Assembly: GCA_963922205.1 (NCBI GenBank)
Contig: CAWUHX010000094.1
Coordinates: 744,001 to 808,000 of the forward strand
Length of the DNA stretch: 64,000 nucleotides
Direction of reading: 5' to 3'
From: Romanomermis culicivorax
Taxonomy: Eukaryota; Nematoda; Enoplea; Mermithida; Mermithidae
Shown here: positions 47,844-60,387 of the stretch, piece by piece
Layout: each line of letters starts with the position of its first letter
How positions within the stretch are numbered: position 1 is the first letter of the stretch
Notes under the pieces: generated by a model
Told to the model about the DNA's origin: nothing
The model's database searches: none
What the model saw: only the letters and a program-made list of their open reading frames with translations
Program-made: the position numbers and the translations under genes

Positions 47844-50800
47844 TCAGTGGCGGCGGCGATAACGAGTGTCGGACGCTGAACGGTGATTTCGTTGCGGATC
47901 GCGGCGGTCTCTTTCTCGTTCTCTTTCTCGTTGGCGTTCGATGTGGTAACCGTGTGGGTCGTATGGATCTTCGTGGCCGTCAAAGCGGTAGTTACGAGAA
48001 TAGCGGGATCGACCGTAATCAGAGGTATCCCGGCGGCGAGACGACGAGGTTGACATTTGAGGCGGAAGCGGCGATAGCGGGTTGACACCGGGTGCTGGCA
48101 ATTGAGTGGCTATTAACGACGGTTTGTCGGACGGCGTCCCTGTTGGCGGCAACGGCCGGGGTGGCAAAAGGTTCCACCGGGCCGAAAAGTCGTGCCGACG
48201 CAGCAGGGGCGCGGGGCGATCCGTCTCGCTGTGGTATTGCAAATAAAGTTTTCGAATGTCGGCAATTTCGGGCGGCTGTGGAAACGGTGCGTAGTCTGGG
48301 TAAGCCATCCAGCTGTCGATGAGTCCGACAGCGGTGTTGTAGGCTTGGAGCAGGCACGAAGGATTGTCCAGGCCGCGAGCTTCGTAGAGGAAAAGCGTTA
48401 AATGGGCGGTGTGAACGGCGTCAACGACGCCGAGCTCCTCGGCCCAAAGACTGGCGACCCATTTCAATATTACCGTGGCAACGGCGTGCGAGATCGGTGG
48501 TTGCTGTTCTACGTACGAGGGGCGATAGTGGTCGCGGAAATATTGGTACAATGCCAGCGAAGCGTTCGTGGCGCGTATGTGCACGGGCATTGTGATGTGA
48601 ATGCGGAGGCGCCCGAAAAAATTGATCAACACCATCTCGTGCATTGTGCGTGGTGAGAAGAATTCGACGGCCGGGTCAATATGCGGCGGATAGCCCGGCG
48701 TGACAATCGTAACCATATGCGGCTTATCGGTAGTACGGAATCGCGTATAGTTTGGCAAGTGCGTAGCCTCGCTAGGCAACCTGGGCTTGATTGCTGGCGC
48801 GGAACTTGGTGGCAACGGGACTCCAAGAACCGGTTTGGTGGCGATGATCATTTGCGGTTGACTGACCGTAGTAACCGGAGCCGACGTCGGGGCCGTAGGC
48901 GGCAGCGACGTGGTGTGGGTTACCGTGGTCGATATGGCGGTTGTCGGAGCCGTAGGCGGCTGCGACGTTACCGTAGGCGTAGTCGAGGGTTTTGCGGGGT
49001 CCACGTCCATAGGAGGCGGCGGAAGTGGAGCTTTAAATTCGTCTTTCGGCGGGTTCTTTAGAGCTTCCAGGCGACGCTGGATTTCGGCGTCTCGGTGCAA
49101 TGGGCTAATATAGTCGGTTAATTTCGTGGGTGAGCGGCGGAAACCGTGGCGATAGTGTTCTTCGTAGAAACCCGTTGTGTGCACCTTACGGGTTTGTTCG
49201 CTCTGAGTACGATGCGGCGGTGCGTCATCGCGGCGTTCGTGTTGGCGGCTATCCCTGCCGGTTGCTGGGGTTTGTTTCGTTTCTTTTCGGTGGCGGTCAT
49301 CACGAGAATGAGACTCGTGGTGTGTTTTGGAAGAATCGCGCTTGGGTTTCGGCGTTGACGTAGCGTGCGAAGAGCGTTCGGCTTCTTCGCGGGTTCTTTG
49401 CTTATCGCGTTGTTCACGGCGTTGAGTGGTGCGCTCGCTGGGCGTTCGGCCGCGCTCAGCACGCGAAGTGCTGGGTGGCGGCGTACGCCGTGTGCTCGGT
49501 TCGTCCGATGTTTTGGTCTTGTGAGATTTGCGGTACGCTGATTCGTCTTGAAGCTGTTGTTTTCGTTTGATGGAATGTTCATACCGACCAGGCCTTTGGA
49601 TAGGATTACCATAGCGATCTAGAGCCGGCACGGACGTGCTGGATGCCTGTGGGGTTTGGACATCCACAGGTGCCGTCGGCGGCGGTAGAATCGCTGGTTG
49701 CGGCGGTTGCGGGATCGCTTGCGGTTGCGCTATGACCGGCGGCGGTAACGGGGCCGGTGGTTGCGTGACGGGTTGGGCCATCGCAGGAGCCATTTGAGCT
49801 ACTTGCGGGGCCGGAGCGATCAACGTCGGTTGCGGCAACAAAATTTCTTGTATTCGTTCTTTCAACGCTTCGGGGAAATCTTTCCATTGATGCTCGGGGA
49901 ACACCATACCAGGCGGCGGTGGCGGAAAATTATACGCGAGGAGTGCGGCAGTTAAGGCCGCGTGTTTGTCAGCTGAAATGAAGTGTTGTGAAAAACATAC
50001 GGGAAGGCTATACCTGGCTGCGGCAACAGTAGCAATGAGCGGAGGTCCCGGCAAAACGGCCGGCGTCGCCAAATATATTTGTGGATCCACGGTGAGTGCC
50101 GTGGTGATAGGCGCAGCGGCTGGTTCCATAGAGACGACGTCCATAGACGTGGATTGGTCCACCGTACCTTCTTCGGGTATGTCTGTCAGCATTTGTTCTG
50201 ACGTCAACGTTTCGGAGTCAATCGCGGCGGGTTGGACGGGTGTGGACTCGTCCATTGGAGCCGGAGCGATGTTGGAAATTTCGTCTAGCGTCAATTTCAG
50301 GAAATCGTTGATTTGCGTGGCAGTTGCGGTAATATCGGAAGGCGCGGGTGCCATAGGAAGGGCCGACACGTCCGTTGACGGCGGCAGCTTCGCTATGTTG
50401 AGATCGAAGATTGGCGTTTCAAGGAGATCATCGTCGGCGGGTTCAACTTCAACGTCGATAGGGCGGTCGAGAAGTTCCTCGGCGGTGAGCGTGTGCACCG
50501 AAGCCGTAGTCGGCATGGGGTACGCATACACCGGCGCGGGGAACGAAAGACGGTTTTGGTGGTCGATGAGCGCGATGAACGTTGAATAAAAATGGAAACG
50601 GCTATGTGGATTGGCCGTATAATCGTTTTCATCGATTTCAACTTCTTCGACCGACGTTTCCATGTGGAAGTTTTCGTCGAACACGATCGGGCGTAACGCG
50701 AAACGGTTGCATATGTACGTGCTCGGGTCGGCCGAAAAACTGGGCTCGCGTTCCGGAATGCGGTTCATCCAAGTCGTGAGGAGCGAATTGGGGTTGCCAT

Positions 50801-53015
50801 CGTTGCGGTACCACATGCATTCGTAGAACACGGCGCGTGTATCTGGCGTCATCGATTGCGCGTGGCGGAGAAGGACGTCGTTGACCCAGGCATATTCCGC
50901 GGCGGAACACGGCGAAGCTAGGAGCGCGGCTAACGGCATAAAAGTCGTTAGCTTCCGGAACCATTCCCCATCAATCTGTAAAAAATTAAGGAAGGTTGAA
51001 GGGTGATAACAATAATGGGTACCGTTATAAGTGCGCTCGCGTAGGGGTTGGTCGGCAGCTACGCGTTCGGTCCAAAGATCTTCGACTTCGTGGGGAAGCG
51101 GCGGCAAGTTGGGATCGTTGTAAGGCATACGATCGCGGACGGCCAACTTGTATATGGGTGAAAGCGGGAAGTTGAGCAACTCGATGATGCGGTGGATGAG
51201 ATTGCTTTTCATGGCCGACGTGACGGCTGCTTGAAGGCGTTTGGGATCGTCGAACACCGATTGTGGTTTGAGGGCCGGGTCTTCATCGTCGGAAACATCT
51301 GGTGACTTGTTCCATTCATCTTTCTGTTTCTTTTTCTTCTTTTTCGGCACTTTCGGAACGGGGAGAAGCTTCGGGTGAGTTGTCCGCGTCAAGGATTTGA
51401 CATCTTTGAAGCCGTTGGGGACCGTTCCTAAACAGAAAGACCGACCGTGGTCGGACGATGTGCAATCATACATAAAGAATTTATAAGCCGAAAGAACTTC
51501 ATCTCGCATGATCGCGGGCAAGGCCACTTGCGACGTAGTCGGGTAGATCCGGTTGGCATAGTCGGGAGGCAAGACATCCGACAGCGCGACGTTGTGAAAA
51601 GTTGCGATGACGTACTCGGCGAGATGGTCGATTTCGGCGGCGTCCAACGAGTCGTGGGGAAACAACGCGGGCGCGTTGTAGACCTCGGGGATGAAGCCGT
51701 AACGACCAAATGCCAAGAACAATAGCAGCGGATAATAGGCGTCGAGGGCCGCGTATGCCAGAACGTCGGATTGTAGAAACGACGTTGTTGGATTGTTGAA
51801 AAAGCGTAGAGCGTGGGGAAAGCGTAAGGTGAGCTTTGAGACGTCTAGCGCCCACATTGCGGAGACTGTGGCTTTGAGCGTGCGTTTTTCCGGAAAGAAA
51901 CCGATTCGGCGGGCCAATTCGTACAGTGACGGAGATATGTCGATGTTGCGGATGACGCGGTACGCGTCGAAGTGGATTGCTTTCACGACGGGATCTTTGT
52001 TTTTCTTTTGCCGGTCGGTGCGAAATTGAGTGCCCAGAAGCGCGTAGATTCCCGCCCAGTCGTCGGCTCCATCGAAGGAAACTACGATGGTGTGGTCGCC
52101 GTCGACTAGGGCTAAAAGCGCGGTCCAGTCTTCAGGGGTGGCGGTGAACGTTTCGAAGACGAACATGGTGCCATTCGGAAACGCGAGTTGAACGTAGCGG
52201 GGGTAACTAGACGCCGTGAGGTCGGCTGGCATTTGAACGGTGCATTGAAATTGTTTGAAATCGGCGGCCGAGATGGATTCGGTGTCAAAACCGACCAGCG
52301 TGTAGCCACGGAAATTTGGTGTGGGTTGGGCGGCCAAGGCCTGCCCCAAACTTCCGGGTGAAAGGAAGATCGGCGGCGGCAAGACGTTCGGGGGTCGCGC
52401 GTACATGGAAATGTACCACGACTCCAAATCGGCGACGCGAGTTAGGCGCTTGACGTTGTTTTCTAAACAAGAGCGAATGCGATACTCATCAATGACACAT
52501 GGGACGCCACGTCGAATGAACGACATGGGGTTTGAAGGATGATGTAAACATGAACGAAGAGGGAAGCGATGTGGTGTTGTCAATTCGTTAGGAGTACACA
52601 TGCTTTGAGGCGGCGTTGGCTTGGGCGGCGATGTCACCTTGATGGGCGCACTTGGACAACTGGATCGGGCTACGATAGCGAGATAACGAGAGTTGTGGTA
52701 TGCGAAAATCAAGGCAGCGGCCGGTTGTGGACTGAGAAGGCCACAACTTGACGATGACGGGATCGCGGCGGCTGACCATGGAACTCTGACCCAAGACTAC
52801 AGAGGGGGAGAAACTCATGGGGTCCCAAGCAAAAGCATGCAAGTATAAGCAGCAAAAGCATAAAATGAGAAAATACCGTCGCAGGCGAAACTTAAATCGT
52901 TCTGGTGGGGCTGCTGTTCGGCCCAGCGGATGTAACGTTCGTTTACGTTTATCGATTCGCGATACGGCGGAGGGTCGTCGGCCGTGGAGGATGATGCGGT
53001 CGACGGCGTCGTCAT
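47844..53015 (-). CDS. Spliced accessory gene of element 2: DEDDy 3'-5' exonuclease fused to a large unknown protein
   Basis: Exon 1 is 53015-52877 (46 codons plus one base, donor G|GTATTT). Exon 2 is 52462-47844, after acceptor CTCTTGTTTAG. The phase-1 join gives 1585 residues. Exon 1 ends in a stretch similar to exon 1 of element 1 (ER-x-[IV], HQND/RQDN, then DG at the junction). It also contains a PPPY motif (residues 15-18), a late-domain type motif. Exonuclease domain: GFDTES (D106, E108), motif II D181, YAALDAYY (Y283, D287), so DEDDy residues are intact at nearly the same spacing as in element 1. Then come a Lys-rich stretch (PKKKKKKQK), a conserved block ([11 protein letters not shown] matches [11 protein letters not shown] in element 1), a long Pro-rich linker, a highly charged RS/RE-rich region, another folded-looking block and an Arg-rich tail. 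Exon 2 is also open upstream of the acceptor to 52712, so an unspliced start remains possible. Confidence 0.82.
52463..52876 (-). other. Intron of the element 2 accessory gene
   Basis: 414-nt phase-1 intron, GTATTT to TTGTTTAG on the minus strand. The position, phase and acceptor match the 686-nt intron of element 1. The donor is weaker than in element 1. Confidence 0.7.
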
Positions 53016-53522
53016 ATTGAAAAATAAAATTTTTGAGAGCGGCTGGAAAATGCGACTATTGCTGATGGAAGCGAAAGATGGAAATGAAATAGTAAAAAGA
53101 ATGAGCCGCTGAAAGGTGAAGAAAGTGTAAAGTAGGAAAATGCAAACACTATCATTACGAAAAGCAACACAAACACCACTATGTTAATGGAGAGTAAAAT
53201 CAACCTTTCCCAATTAGTCTTATGAGAGTGATAGCGGCCAGGGTCGGGCGGAAATAAACCGAATGGCCTCGCGCAAACAGAACCTAACATTATAGAAGAA
53301 ACCCCCTCCTATTGCGTAAGTGTGGCGACCGGGACCGGGTGTAAAGTGACATTGTAAAGTCAGTTGAAGGCAAAAACGGCGGATTGAGTGGAAACGTGTT
53401 GAAACTGCCGTGCATCCTTGCTTGTTATCGAGGTCGCCATGATCTAAATTAAACAAACACAAAGATTATGTACAACGCGGCGTGATGAGCGCCGTATCAC
53501 AAAAGGAAAATTTCAAAGCGAA
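53016..53522 (-). promoter_or_regulatory. gag-pol to accessory-gene spacer of element 2
   Basis: 507 nt without coding support. Candidate minus-strand acceptors are CACCTTTCAG|CGG (ending at 53109) and CATTTTCCAG|CC (about 53045). A matching strong donor, ACG|GTAAGCC, lies at the fourth codon of gag (about 60242), which would allow a retrovirus-like subgenomic RNA. This is inference. Confidence 0.35.
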
Positions 53523-56500
53523 CTATTGCCGGTGGGAAGTGTGGGGCGTGCGGGGTCCACCTTCTTCGTTGTCAAAAGTATTTTTTGCCGGTCGTGGGAT
53601 GAACGGTTTTAGACGCGTTATGGAGACGGTCTGCGGGCGGCCGGGCGCGTCGAGTGCGTCAATGGTAACAACGTTTTCAGCTGCGCGGGAAGCGTCCGTG
53701 ATGAGGAAAGGCCCGATGAAGTCGGGTTGAATCTTGTTGGCTTTGCGCGTGTTGGTCAAAAGAACTAAGTCGTTGACGGCGAAGTCGCGTCTTCGAGCTT
53801 TGCGGTCAAAATATTCTTTGCTGGCGGCGGCTGCGGCATCGAGGTTAGCTTTGATCTTTTCGTGCATCTTGAGTTGGGCTTGCGTTAGAATATGTTGATA
53901 AGCGTCGTAATTCAGCGGCAAGGTGAGACGGCGGGCGCAATCGTAGTCAAAGGTGATGCGCGGTTCATATCCTCGTAATAGACTGAACGGCGAATGGCGT
54001 GTGGCTGTATGCGGCGTAGCGTTGTAAGCGAACACGGCGTAGGGCAGGTATCGCTCCCAGTTGTCTGGATCGTCGGCGGTATACTTTTTGAGTTGGGCGA
54101 TCAATGTTTGATTGAAACGTTCGACCATTCCGTTGCACTGGGGGTGGTACGCCGTTGTTTTGACTTTTCGAATTTTGAGAAGTTCACAAATATCTTGCAT
54201 GAGTTTTGACGTAAAACATCCACCTTGATCGGAAAGGAGTACAAGTGGGCTACCGTGCGTGAGGACGACGTTGTTGATAAAACATTCCACTATTGTTGAG
54301 GCTTTTTGATCCGGTATCGGGTGCGCGGATACGAATTTCGTAAAGTAATCCTGAAAAACAATAACGTAGGGACGCTTCTCACCTACTGGCGAAATATTGA
54401 CGATGTCGGTTGCCACGATTTCGAATGGGTGTTTGGGTTTAATTGGCAACAATGGCGGAGGCGGTGACGTGCGCGGCGTTGTGAGTTGGCAAATTTTGCA
54501 GGTTTTGATCCAATCCCGAATGTCCTCTTCCATGCGGGGCCACCAAAAGTGAGCTTTAATGGCGGCTAGCGTCCGATTTGTTCCTTGATGATTCAAAATT
54601 TTGGCGCCGTGGAATTGGTGAAGAGTTTGGTCGACCATGGAGGCGGGTACGACTAATTGCTTGACGTCTTTGATTTGCCGGTATAAAAGTTGATCTTCGA
54701 GGAAGAAAATCGGCGGGTGTTTGGCGGCGTTATCTGCTTTGAGGGTGGCGACGATTTTTGTTATGGCTGGATCTGCGGCTTGAGCTTTCCGAACTTCTGC
54801 GTGAGCGGCGATTGTAATGGCTTCGGCCGGAGGCGGTTCGTGGTCGGCGTCCTTAGGCATTGAATTAGAGAGTGTGGGTGAACTGATGGTCTTTCTCGTC
54901 ATCGCACGGGTGATGGCGTTGATTTCGGCATCGACCTTCGTGGATAGTGAATCCACTGCTGGGCGTATTTCCGGTACCGTTAGGTCCGCTTCCGTAGTTG
55001 CACCAGCAGGGTGAAAATTTTCACGGAAGATCTTTGCGGTCAAGTTTTCAGCGTTTTGGATCGGGCATTTGTCTCGGTCATCTTTCCTAGATAGAAAATC
55101 AGCGCAAGCATTATCCTTACCCTTAACATACTCCACTTTGTAATCGTAATCTTGTAGACTGATCGCGAAGCGTTGTAATCGTGAGTTTCGGTGTTTTTCG
55201 TCTTTGAGCCATTCGAGGGGCTTGTGGTCGGTGCGGACGATAACTTTCTGGCCGTACACATAGTGGCGGTACATCCGGAAGCCGTAGACAATGGCAAGGC
55301 ATTCACGCTCAGTTGTACTGTAGCGGGTTTCGGCATCGGTGAGTACGCGACTATTGTAGGCGATGACCCATTGATCGTTTTCATTTTCTTGATACAAAAT
55401 TGCTCCGATGGCGGTCGTACTGGCGTCGGTTTGAATAACGAATTGAGCTTTGCCATCGTAGACGGGATAGCAGAGAAAGGGCGATGACGTAAGGGCTGTT
55501 TTGATGCCTTTGAAAGCGACGTGATGTTCATCCGTGGCGAAATATTGGGCGTCTTTGCGTAAGAGTCCGTACAAAGGACTGGACAAGGTTGCCAAATTCG
55601 GGATGAAGCGTTTGCACCATTGAACTAGACCTAAAAAACTTTGCATACCTTTTTTAGTCTTCGGGAATTCGTATTCGGCGATTGCTTTGACTTTCTCGGG
55701 ATCGGCGGCGATTCCACGGGCGCTAAGAAGATGTCCCAGGAATTTGACTTGCGGCGGCAGAAACTCGCATTTGTCGGGTCGAAGCGTAAGATTGGCTGCG
55801 CGGAGGGCGTCAAAGACGATTTGAAGGTGTTCCAAATGCTCTTCAAATGAATTCGAAAAAATAATAATATCGTCTATGTAAACGAGGCAAATTTTCCAAA
55901 TGTAAGGGCGGAGGATTCGTTCCATTAAGCGTTGAAATTCGGCGGGCGCGTTCTTCAAGCCGAAGGGCAAAACTTTGAATCGAAACAAACCTTCTTGGCA
56001 GATGAAGGTTGTTTTATCGCGGGAATCGACGTCGAGGGGTACTTGCCAATACCCAGCCTTGAGGTCGAGCGTGGTGAAGAATTTTGCGTGTCCCATTGCG
56101 TCCAAGTAGTCGTCAATGCGCGGGATTGGGAATTTGTCGCTCGGCGTAACATCGTTGATTCCGCGATAGTCAACAACGGGTCTCCACGAGCCGTCTTTTT
56201 TCTTTACCAAAAATAGCGGTGCGGCCCAAGGTGAGCGGGATGGTTCGATAAAATCGTTGTCAAGCATTTCTTGAATGTGGCGACGAACAATCGGTCTTTG
56301 TTCCATCGCGGCGCGGTAATAATGGCGGGAAACGGGCTTCGCGGTGCCGGTGTCAATGCTGACGGTCAACTCGCTAGTGATAGTTGGTTTATCGCCGGGG
56401 AGACTGAAAACATCGCGGTGCTGTCGGAGCATCTTGAGGGCTCTCGCTTTTTGCGCGGTAGAAACGTACGTCTTTTCCGTCATTTTGTTCAAGGCGTATT

Positions 56501-59500
56501 CCAGCTTTTGTTGTGCGGTGTTGCCTGGGAATGACTTGTCCAATGCGGCCGGCTCGTGGTCGGTTAAGTCGCGGTCGGCGGCGGCGGTTGCTATCTGACA
56601 ATCGGCGTGGGTTTCGGAATACTCCAACGTGTGCTTTGCCATCGCAATGAGTTGATTTGGTCGGAGTTTGATACTGTTCGGCGTATTGTTGATGAAAAGG
56701 AGCGGACAATGGCCGTTGGTGATGTTAACCACTGCGGTTTCGACTGGGAGCTCTGCGGCAACGTTGTCCGTGGCGAGTGGTTGTACGATCACATCGGGCA
56801 CTGTCGCCGATGTTGTGGGAAAAACGCTACTTTTGACCCATTGTTGGCAGTGCGGCGAAATCGAAATGGAAGCTTGGGCGACGAGAAAAATCGGTTCGGC
56901 CAGCTCAGTAACCTCCAACCGCCTAGGAGGCGGTTGGTGTGGACCAGGTTGAGCCTGCCGTATCGGTTGTTCGACTTCGATTTCTTCGGGTTGGCTAAAA
57001 ATATCAGATTTATCATCATAACAACTTACTCGTTCATCCTCGGGTATTTCTTCTAAAACGTTATCGTTAGCGGCGTTGAGAAACAATTTCGTTTGCGGGC
57101 GGATCGAAGCGATTACCTTGAGCGGCAGTTTAACGTCTTGAATTTCGATATAATTGTCTTTGAAATTTAAAATAGCGTGGATATCAGGGTGCGCGAAGAA
57201 ATCGGTTCCGATGATGAATTGATCGTTTCCGTCGTCGTCAAGAATTACGCATTTGATCATGTGCTCTCCGAAAGCGGATTCCATTGTGACAACTACCGGG
57301 CCGTGAGCGTTGACTACGGCGCCGTCGGCTACTTTAATTTTTCCACAAATCGGGAGTTGAAGCGATTGTTTGTCGAAAGCGCGTTTGACCAAACCTGATG
57401 ATAGGACGGAACATTGGGCACCTGTATCGATGAGCGCGTGTGCTTTGACGGCTCCAATTTTGATTGGGATTTGAAAGGCTCTCGTAGAAGCGTATTTGCG
57501 GACAAACGATTTGGAAGATGGCGTTAGATTATCAATTTGACAAACGGACGAACGAATATGACAGGGGTCTTGAAAAGCGCGGCCTGTTGCGTTCCAACGG
57601 ACGATGCCGGGGCTGACAATCGGCGCGGCGGAAGCGATTTCTTTGGATGGAACGACCATATTGGCCGCGGACGTTGAATGATTGTTGACGCGTGTTTCGA
57701 GCGCCGGTACGGGCGCGGTGTTTGGTGCCGGAAGGGCGGGTAGGGTAATTTGCATTTCTGAAGATTGAGAACTAGCGCGCGATGAATCCGTTGGCGTTGT
57801 GACGTATGGAGCCGGTACGGCGTTGTAATGAATATGTTGTTCCCACGGCGCCGGAAATTGGTGGTTCGGGTAGACGGCGTAGGTGTTCTGAACAAAATCA
57901 TTTGGGCGTTGTATAGGGTTACCTTCATAGAAATGGTTTCGCGCGCCGCGGGCGTAGTTCGCGCCTCGTTGGGGCGGTCCTCCGCGGCGGGGTCGCCAAT
58001 CACGTTGTCCACGGACGTCGTTTGAATTATTTCGGAAGTCAACTTGCCGTGGTTGAGCGGCGTAGTTTGAGCGATTTGGTTCAAGTCGGGCTGCTTGTTG
58101 AGCGTTTTGCCGTTTGAGCCAGACGCAATCTTCTGTGTTGTGTGTGCGGGATTTGTGAGCGTCGCACCACAGACCTGTAGGTTGCATCGGGCGCGCGCGG
58201 TCTCTGCTAGCGGATCGGTCAAAACGATTTGCGTACGGCTCTCTGGTTTGAGATTGATGGCGTGGACTTTGTTGCCGATTGATGGGGGCCGTTTCTTCAG
58301 GGCGTTGTCGAGATTTTCTTTCTTCATAGTCGCGGTCGTATCGTTGAATCAATTGTTCCAGAAGCATCTCTGTGCGCGGCGGTTGCGGCGGCGGTGGCTC
58401 GATTGCTTGTGGTTGGAAAGAGACGAATTTAGTGGGCTGCATCGCCGTGTTTTGCGTCCTGCGGTCCATTGAGGGAGAGCGCTCGCGGTAGCGATTTTGG
58501 GGACGGTCCATGCTGCGACGGCGTTCGAAACGGCGATCAAACGGTTGCGGCGACTTCGGAGGTGGTGCATCTTGATCAGCTTGGTTTACCAGAATGGGTC
58601 GTTCCGCGGTTCCGATTTCGGCTTTAGTTGCGTTGAGGACACTACGGGCTTTGGCTACGGCGTCGGCCAATTGTTGAACATTCGTGAAACCCTTTGCTTG
58701 TTCGCCAATTGTGAGTTGATAGAAAACAGGCATTTTGGTCAAAAAGGTATCAATTACTTGTTTATGCCGGAAAGTTTGATCTTCATGCTGATACAATAGT
58801 TGTACATAAGTCATTACCTTACTCAGGAATGCGGCGGGTTCCTCTCCGGCTTCTGGCGTGATTGACGCGAGTTCGCGTTTAAGAGTCATCGGATTGCAAT
58901 CGGGCGCCAACTGGAACATGAGCAAATGTTTGGCGTCTTCGTACCGCGTCATATCTTGGATCATGTCGCTCGGCGTATCGCGGGTAAGTCGGCGGAGGGC
59001 ACTCATCTTTACGTGATTGGAGGCGTCGTAGCCGAACTCATTTTCCAGTCGTATGAAGAAGCGTAACAGGCGTTTATTTGTTGCGGCGCTGTCGATTATC
59101 AACGGATGCATATTGTCGACGATTGTTTTGATGCGGCTATCTTCTTCACGATGAGACGTGCGCGGCATGTCGTACCGAGGGTGCGGGTGTTCATAATAAT
59201 CCTCGGGTGGATAATCTGAAAAGCCAAATTGATTTGCTGCGGGCGGTGGGCGTCTTTGAAGCGCGGAGCGGTGCAAATCTTCATCGGCGCGCGTATTGCG
59301 GGCGAATTCGTTATTATATAAGGTATCCGTCGACGGTGCTTTGGGTTTGACTTGGTTTGGTAGCCTGCCAAAGACTGGAGCCGGTTCAGTTTCACGGAGA
59401 GTTTCGTTAGGGATATAAACATCTCTTGTTTCCTCGCCGTGAAACCGTGAGGACACCGGCGGCGGTCTTGGTGTAGGTGGATTACGCGCGTGCGTCGCGG

Positions 59501-60251
59501 CGGCGGTTGTGGAAATCAACTGTTGCATTTGCTCGGCGAGCGCGGCGAAACGCGCGTTAGTTGCTTTTGTTTGTTCTTGAATCTCGCGTTGAACGCGTAA
59601 TTGTTGGGCTTGGAATTGATCTGAGACGGCGCCGATGATTTGATCGATGGTTTGTACCGTGGGGACATTGTTGGTTATACGCGCGGCGGCGGTGTTGAGT
59701 TGTTCCAGCGCGTCGCGTGCTTCAATTCGAAAATTTTGGACTTCGTTGGCGTTTGCGATGGCTAGGCTGCTGCGGTGATCATTTACTGAAGCACGGGTGG
59801 CGGCTAGGGCTTGCGGTGGTTCAATATTGACAAAGGATTCGGAAGAGTCGGTTCTGGCGACAATTTGGTCATCATTACTTCGAGCCGGCGCGGGCGGCGG
59901 CGGCATTTGCGATGCGGGCGGCGCGTTGAGACGATTTTCGGCGGCGGCATGAATATTTTGGGTTCCAAACCGCGGAGTTTGTGAAATATTGGTCGCCGCG
60001 GTTGCGGGAATGAACGGTGCTTGCGGCTGTGCCGTCCCGTCCAGCGCGGGAGTGCTGAAATTAGACAAGGGCGGATTATGGGGCGGGAGGCTTACCGTGG
60101 GTACCGCTGTCGATTGCGTAATATTTGACGGTCGCGGCAACATCATCTGGTCAAAACTTAAAGCGCGGCGTGCGGCTGTGGCGGCGTTGGGGGAACTGGA
60201 GCGCGACGGAAATCGAGTGAAGTCCGGCGGTGTGTGGCTTACCGTTGGCAT
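53523..60251 (-). CDS. Element 2 gag-pol polyprotein (capsid, protease, RT, RNase H, integrase)
   Basis: Single frame; the first ATG, 60251, gives 2242 residues (the frame is open for 40 more codons upstream but without an ATG). Gag: Pro/Ala-rich N-terminus, helical region, capsid-like part at about 380-530, zinc knuckle C-x2-H-x4-H-x4-C ([15 protein letters not shown], about 693), then an Arg-rich stretch. Protease: [12 protein letters not shown] at about 939. RT at about 1290-1500 with YIDDIIIFS near 1458. RNase H from about 1604 (IQTDAST). Integrase: HQGT...CKICQ zinc site near 1885-1925, then D in ATDIV, D in LLSDQGG and E in MVERFNQTL with spacing D-58-D-35-E, and a GPF motif. RT and integrase are very like those of element 1; gag is much less so. 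Confidence 0.97.
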   Translation of the reverse strand: MPTVSHTPPDFTRFPSRSSSPNAATAARRALSFDQMMLPRPSNITQSTAVPTVSLPPHNPPLSNFSTPALDGTAQPQAPFIPATAATNISQTPRFGTQNIHAAAENRLNAPPASQMPPPPAPARSNDDQIVARTDSSESFVNIEPPQALAATRASVNDHRSSLAIANANEVQNFRIEARDALEQLNTAAARITNNVPTVQTIDQIIGAVSDQFQAQQLRVQREIQEQTKATNARFAALAEQMQQLISTTAAATHARNPPTPRPPPVSSRFHGEETRDVYIPNETLRETEPAPVFGRLPNQVKPKAPSTDTLYNNEFARNTRADEDLHRSALQRRPPPAANQFGFSDYPPEDYYEHPHPRYDMPRTSHREEDSRIKTIVDNMHPLIIDSAATNKRLLRFFIRLENEFGYDASNHVKMSALRRLTRDTPSDMIQDMTRYEDAKHLLMFQLAPDCNPMTLKRELASITPEAGEEPAAFLSKVMTYVQLLYQHEDQTFRHKQVIDTFLTKMPVFYQLTIGEQAKGFTNVQQLADAVAKARSVLNATKAEIGTAERPILVNQADQDAPPPKSPQPFDRRFERRRSMDRPQNRYRERSPSMDRRTQNTAMQPTKFVSFQPQAIEPPPPQPPRTEMLLEQLIQRYDRDYEERKSRQRPEETAPINRQQSPRHQSQTREPYANRFDRSASRDRARPMQPTGLWCDAHKSRTHNTEDCVWLKRQNAQQAARLEPNRSNYAAQPRQVDFRNNSNDVRGQRDWRPRRGGPPQRGANYARGARNHFYEGNPIQRPNDFVQNTYAVYPNHQFPAPWEQHIHYNAVPAPYVTTPTDSSRASSQSSEMQITLPALPAPNTAPVPALETRVNNHSTSAANMVVPSKEIASAAPIVSPGIVRWNATGRAFQDPCHIRSSVCQIDNLTPSSKSFVRKYASTRAFQIPIKIGAVKAHALIDTGAQCSVLSSGLVKRAFDKQSLQLPICGKIKVADGAVVNAHGPVVVTMESAFGEHMIKCVILDDDGNDQFIIGTDFFAHPDIHAILNFKDNYIEIQDVKLPLKVIASIRPQTKLFLNAANDNVLEEIPEDERVSCYDDKSDIFSQPEEIEVEQPIRQAQPGPHQPPPRRLEVTELAEPIFLVAQASISISPHCQQWVKSSVFPTTSATVPDVIVQPLATDNVAAELPVETAVVNITNGHCPLLFINNTPNSIKLRPNQLIAMAKHTLEYSETHADCQIATAAADRDLTDHEPAALDKSFPGNTAQQKLEYALNKMTEKTYVSTAQKARALKMLRQHRDVFSLPGDKPTITSELTVSIDTGTAKPVSRHYYRAAMEQRPIVRRHIQEMLDNDFIEPSRSPWAAPLFLVKKKDGSWRPVVDYRGINDVTPSDKFPIPRIDDYLDAMGHAKFFTTLDLKAGYWQVPLDVDSRDKTTFICQEGLFRFKVLPFGLKNAPAEFQRLMERILRPYIWKICLVYIDDIIIFSNSFEEHLEHLQIVFDALRAANLTLRPDKCEFLPPQVKFLGHLLSARGIAADPEKVKAIAEYEFPKTKKGMQSFLGLVQWCKRFIPNLATLSSPLYGLLRKDAQYFATDEHHVAFKGIKTALTSSPFLCYPVYDGKAQFVIQTDASTTAIGAILYQENENDQWVIAYNSRVLTDAETRYSTTERECLAIVYGFRMYRHYVYGQKVIVRTDHKPLEWLKDEKHRNSRLQRFAISLQDYDYKVEYVKGKDNACADFLSRKDDRDKCPIQNAENLTAKIFRENFHPAGATTEADLTVPEIRPAVDSLSTKVDAEINAITRAMTRKTISSPTLSNSMPKDADHEPPPAEAITIAAHAEVRKAQAADPAITKIVATLKADNAAKHPPIFFLEDQLLYRQIKDVKQLVVPASMVDQTLHQFHGAKILNHQGTNRTLAAIKAHFWWPRMEEDIRDWIKTCKICQLTTPRTSPPPPLLPIKPKHPFEIVATDIVNISPVGEKRPYVIVFQDYFTKFVSAHPIPDQKASTIVECFINNVVLTHGSPLVLLSDQGGCFTSKLMQDICELLKIRKVKTTAYHPQCNGMVERFNQTLIAQLKKYTADDPDNWERYLPYAVFAYNATPHTATRHSPFSLLRGYEPRITFDYDCARRLTLPLNYDAYQHILTQAQLKMHEKIKANLDAAAAASKEYFDRKARRRDFAVNDLVLLTNTRKANKIQPDFIGPFLITDASRAAENVVTIDALDAPGRPQTVSITRLKPFIPRPAKNTFDNEEGGPRTPHTSHRQ

Positions 60252-60368
60252 CTTTTTTCTCAAGGTATAGTAACCTCGTTTGTACCCTTTGGCGCAGCTA
60301 CGGCGGGGTCGAATTTTGAATTCTTTAATTTCTTCGGATGCAACGCAACAGCGGGGAGCGGCAACGTA

Positions 60369-60386
60369 CAATCCAAACGGTCACCA
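60369..60386 (-). promoter_or_regulatory. Candidate tRNA primer-binding site of element 2
   Basis: One base inside the 5' LTR the minus strand reads TGGTGACCGTTTGGATT. TGG pairs with the CCA end, and GACCG resembles the start of some arginine tRNAs, but identity cannot be decided without the tRNA set of the genome. Confidence 0.5.
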
Positions 60387-60387
60387 G

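Noticed and set aside
47462..48088. 208-codon minus-strand frame over the end of the element 2 accessory gene
   Set aside because: Different frame over the Arg-rich tail and the 3' region; no start context or conserved counterpart in element 1.
49966..50589. 207-codon plus-strand frame
   Set aside because: Antisense shadow of the accessory gene of element 2.
57524..58327. 267-codon minus-strand open frame
   Set aside because: Overlaps the element 2 gag-pol on the same strand in another frame; composition is a shift artefact of the G+C-rich coding sequence.
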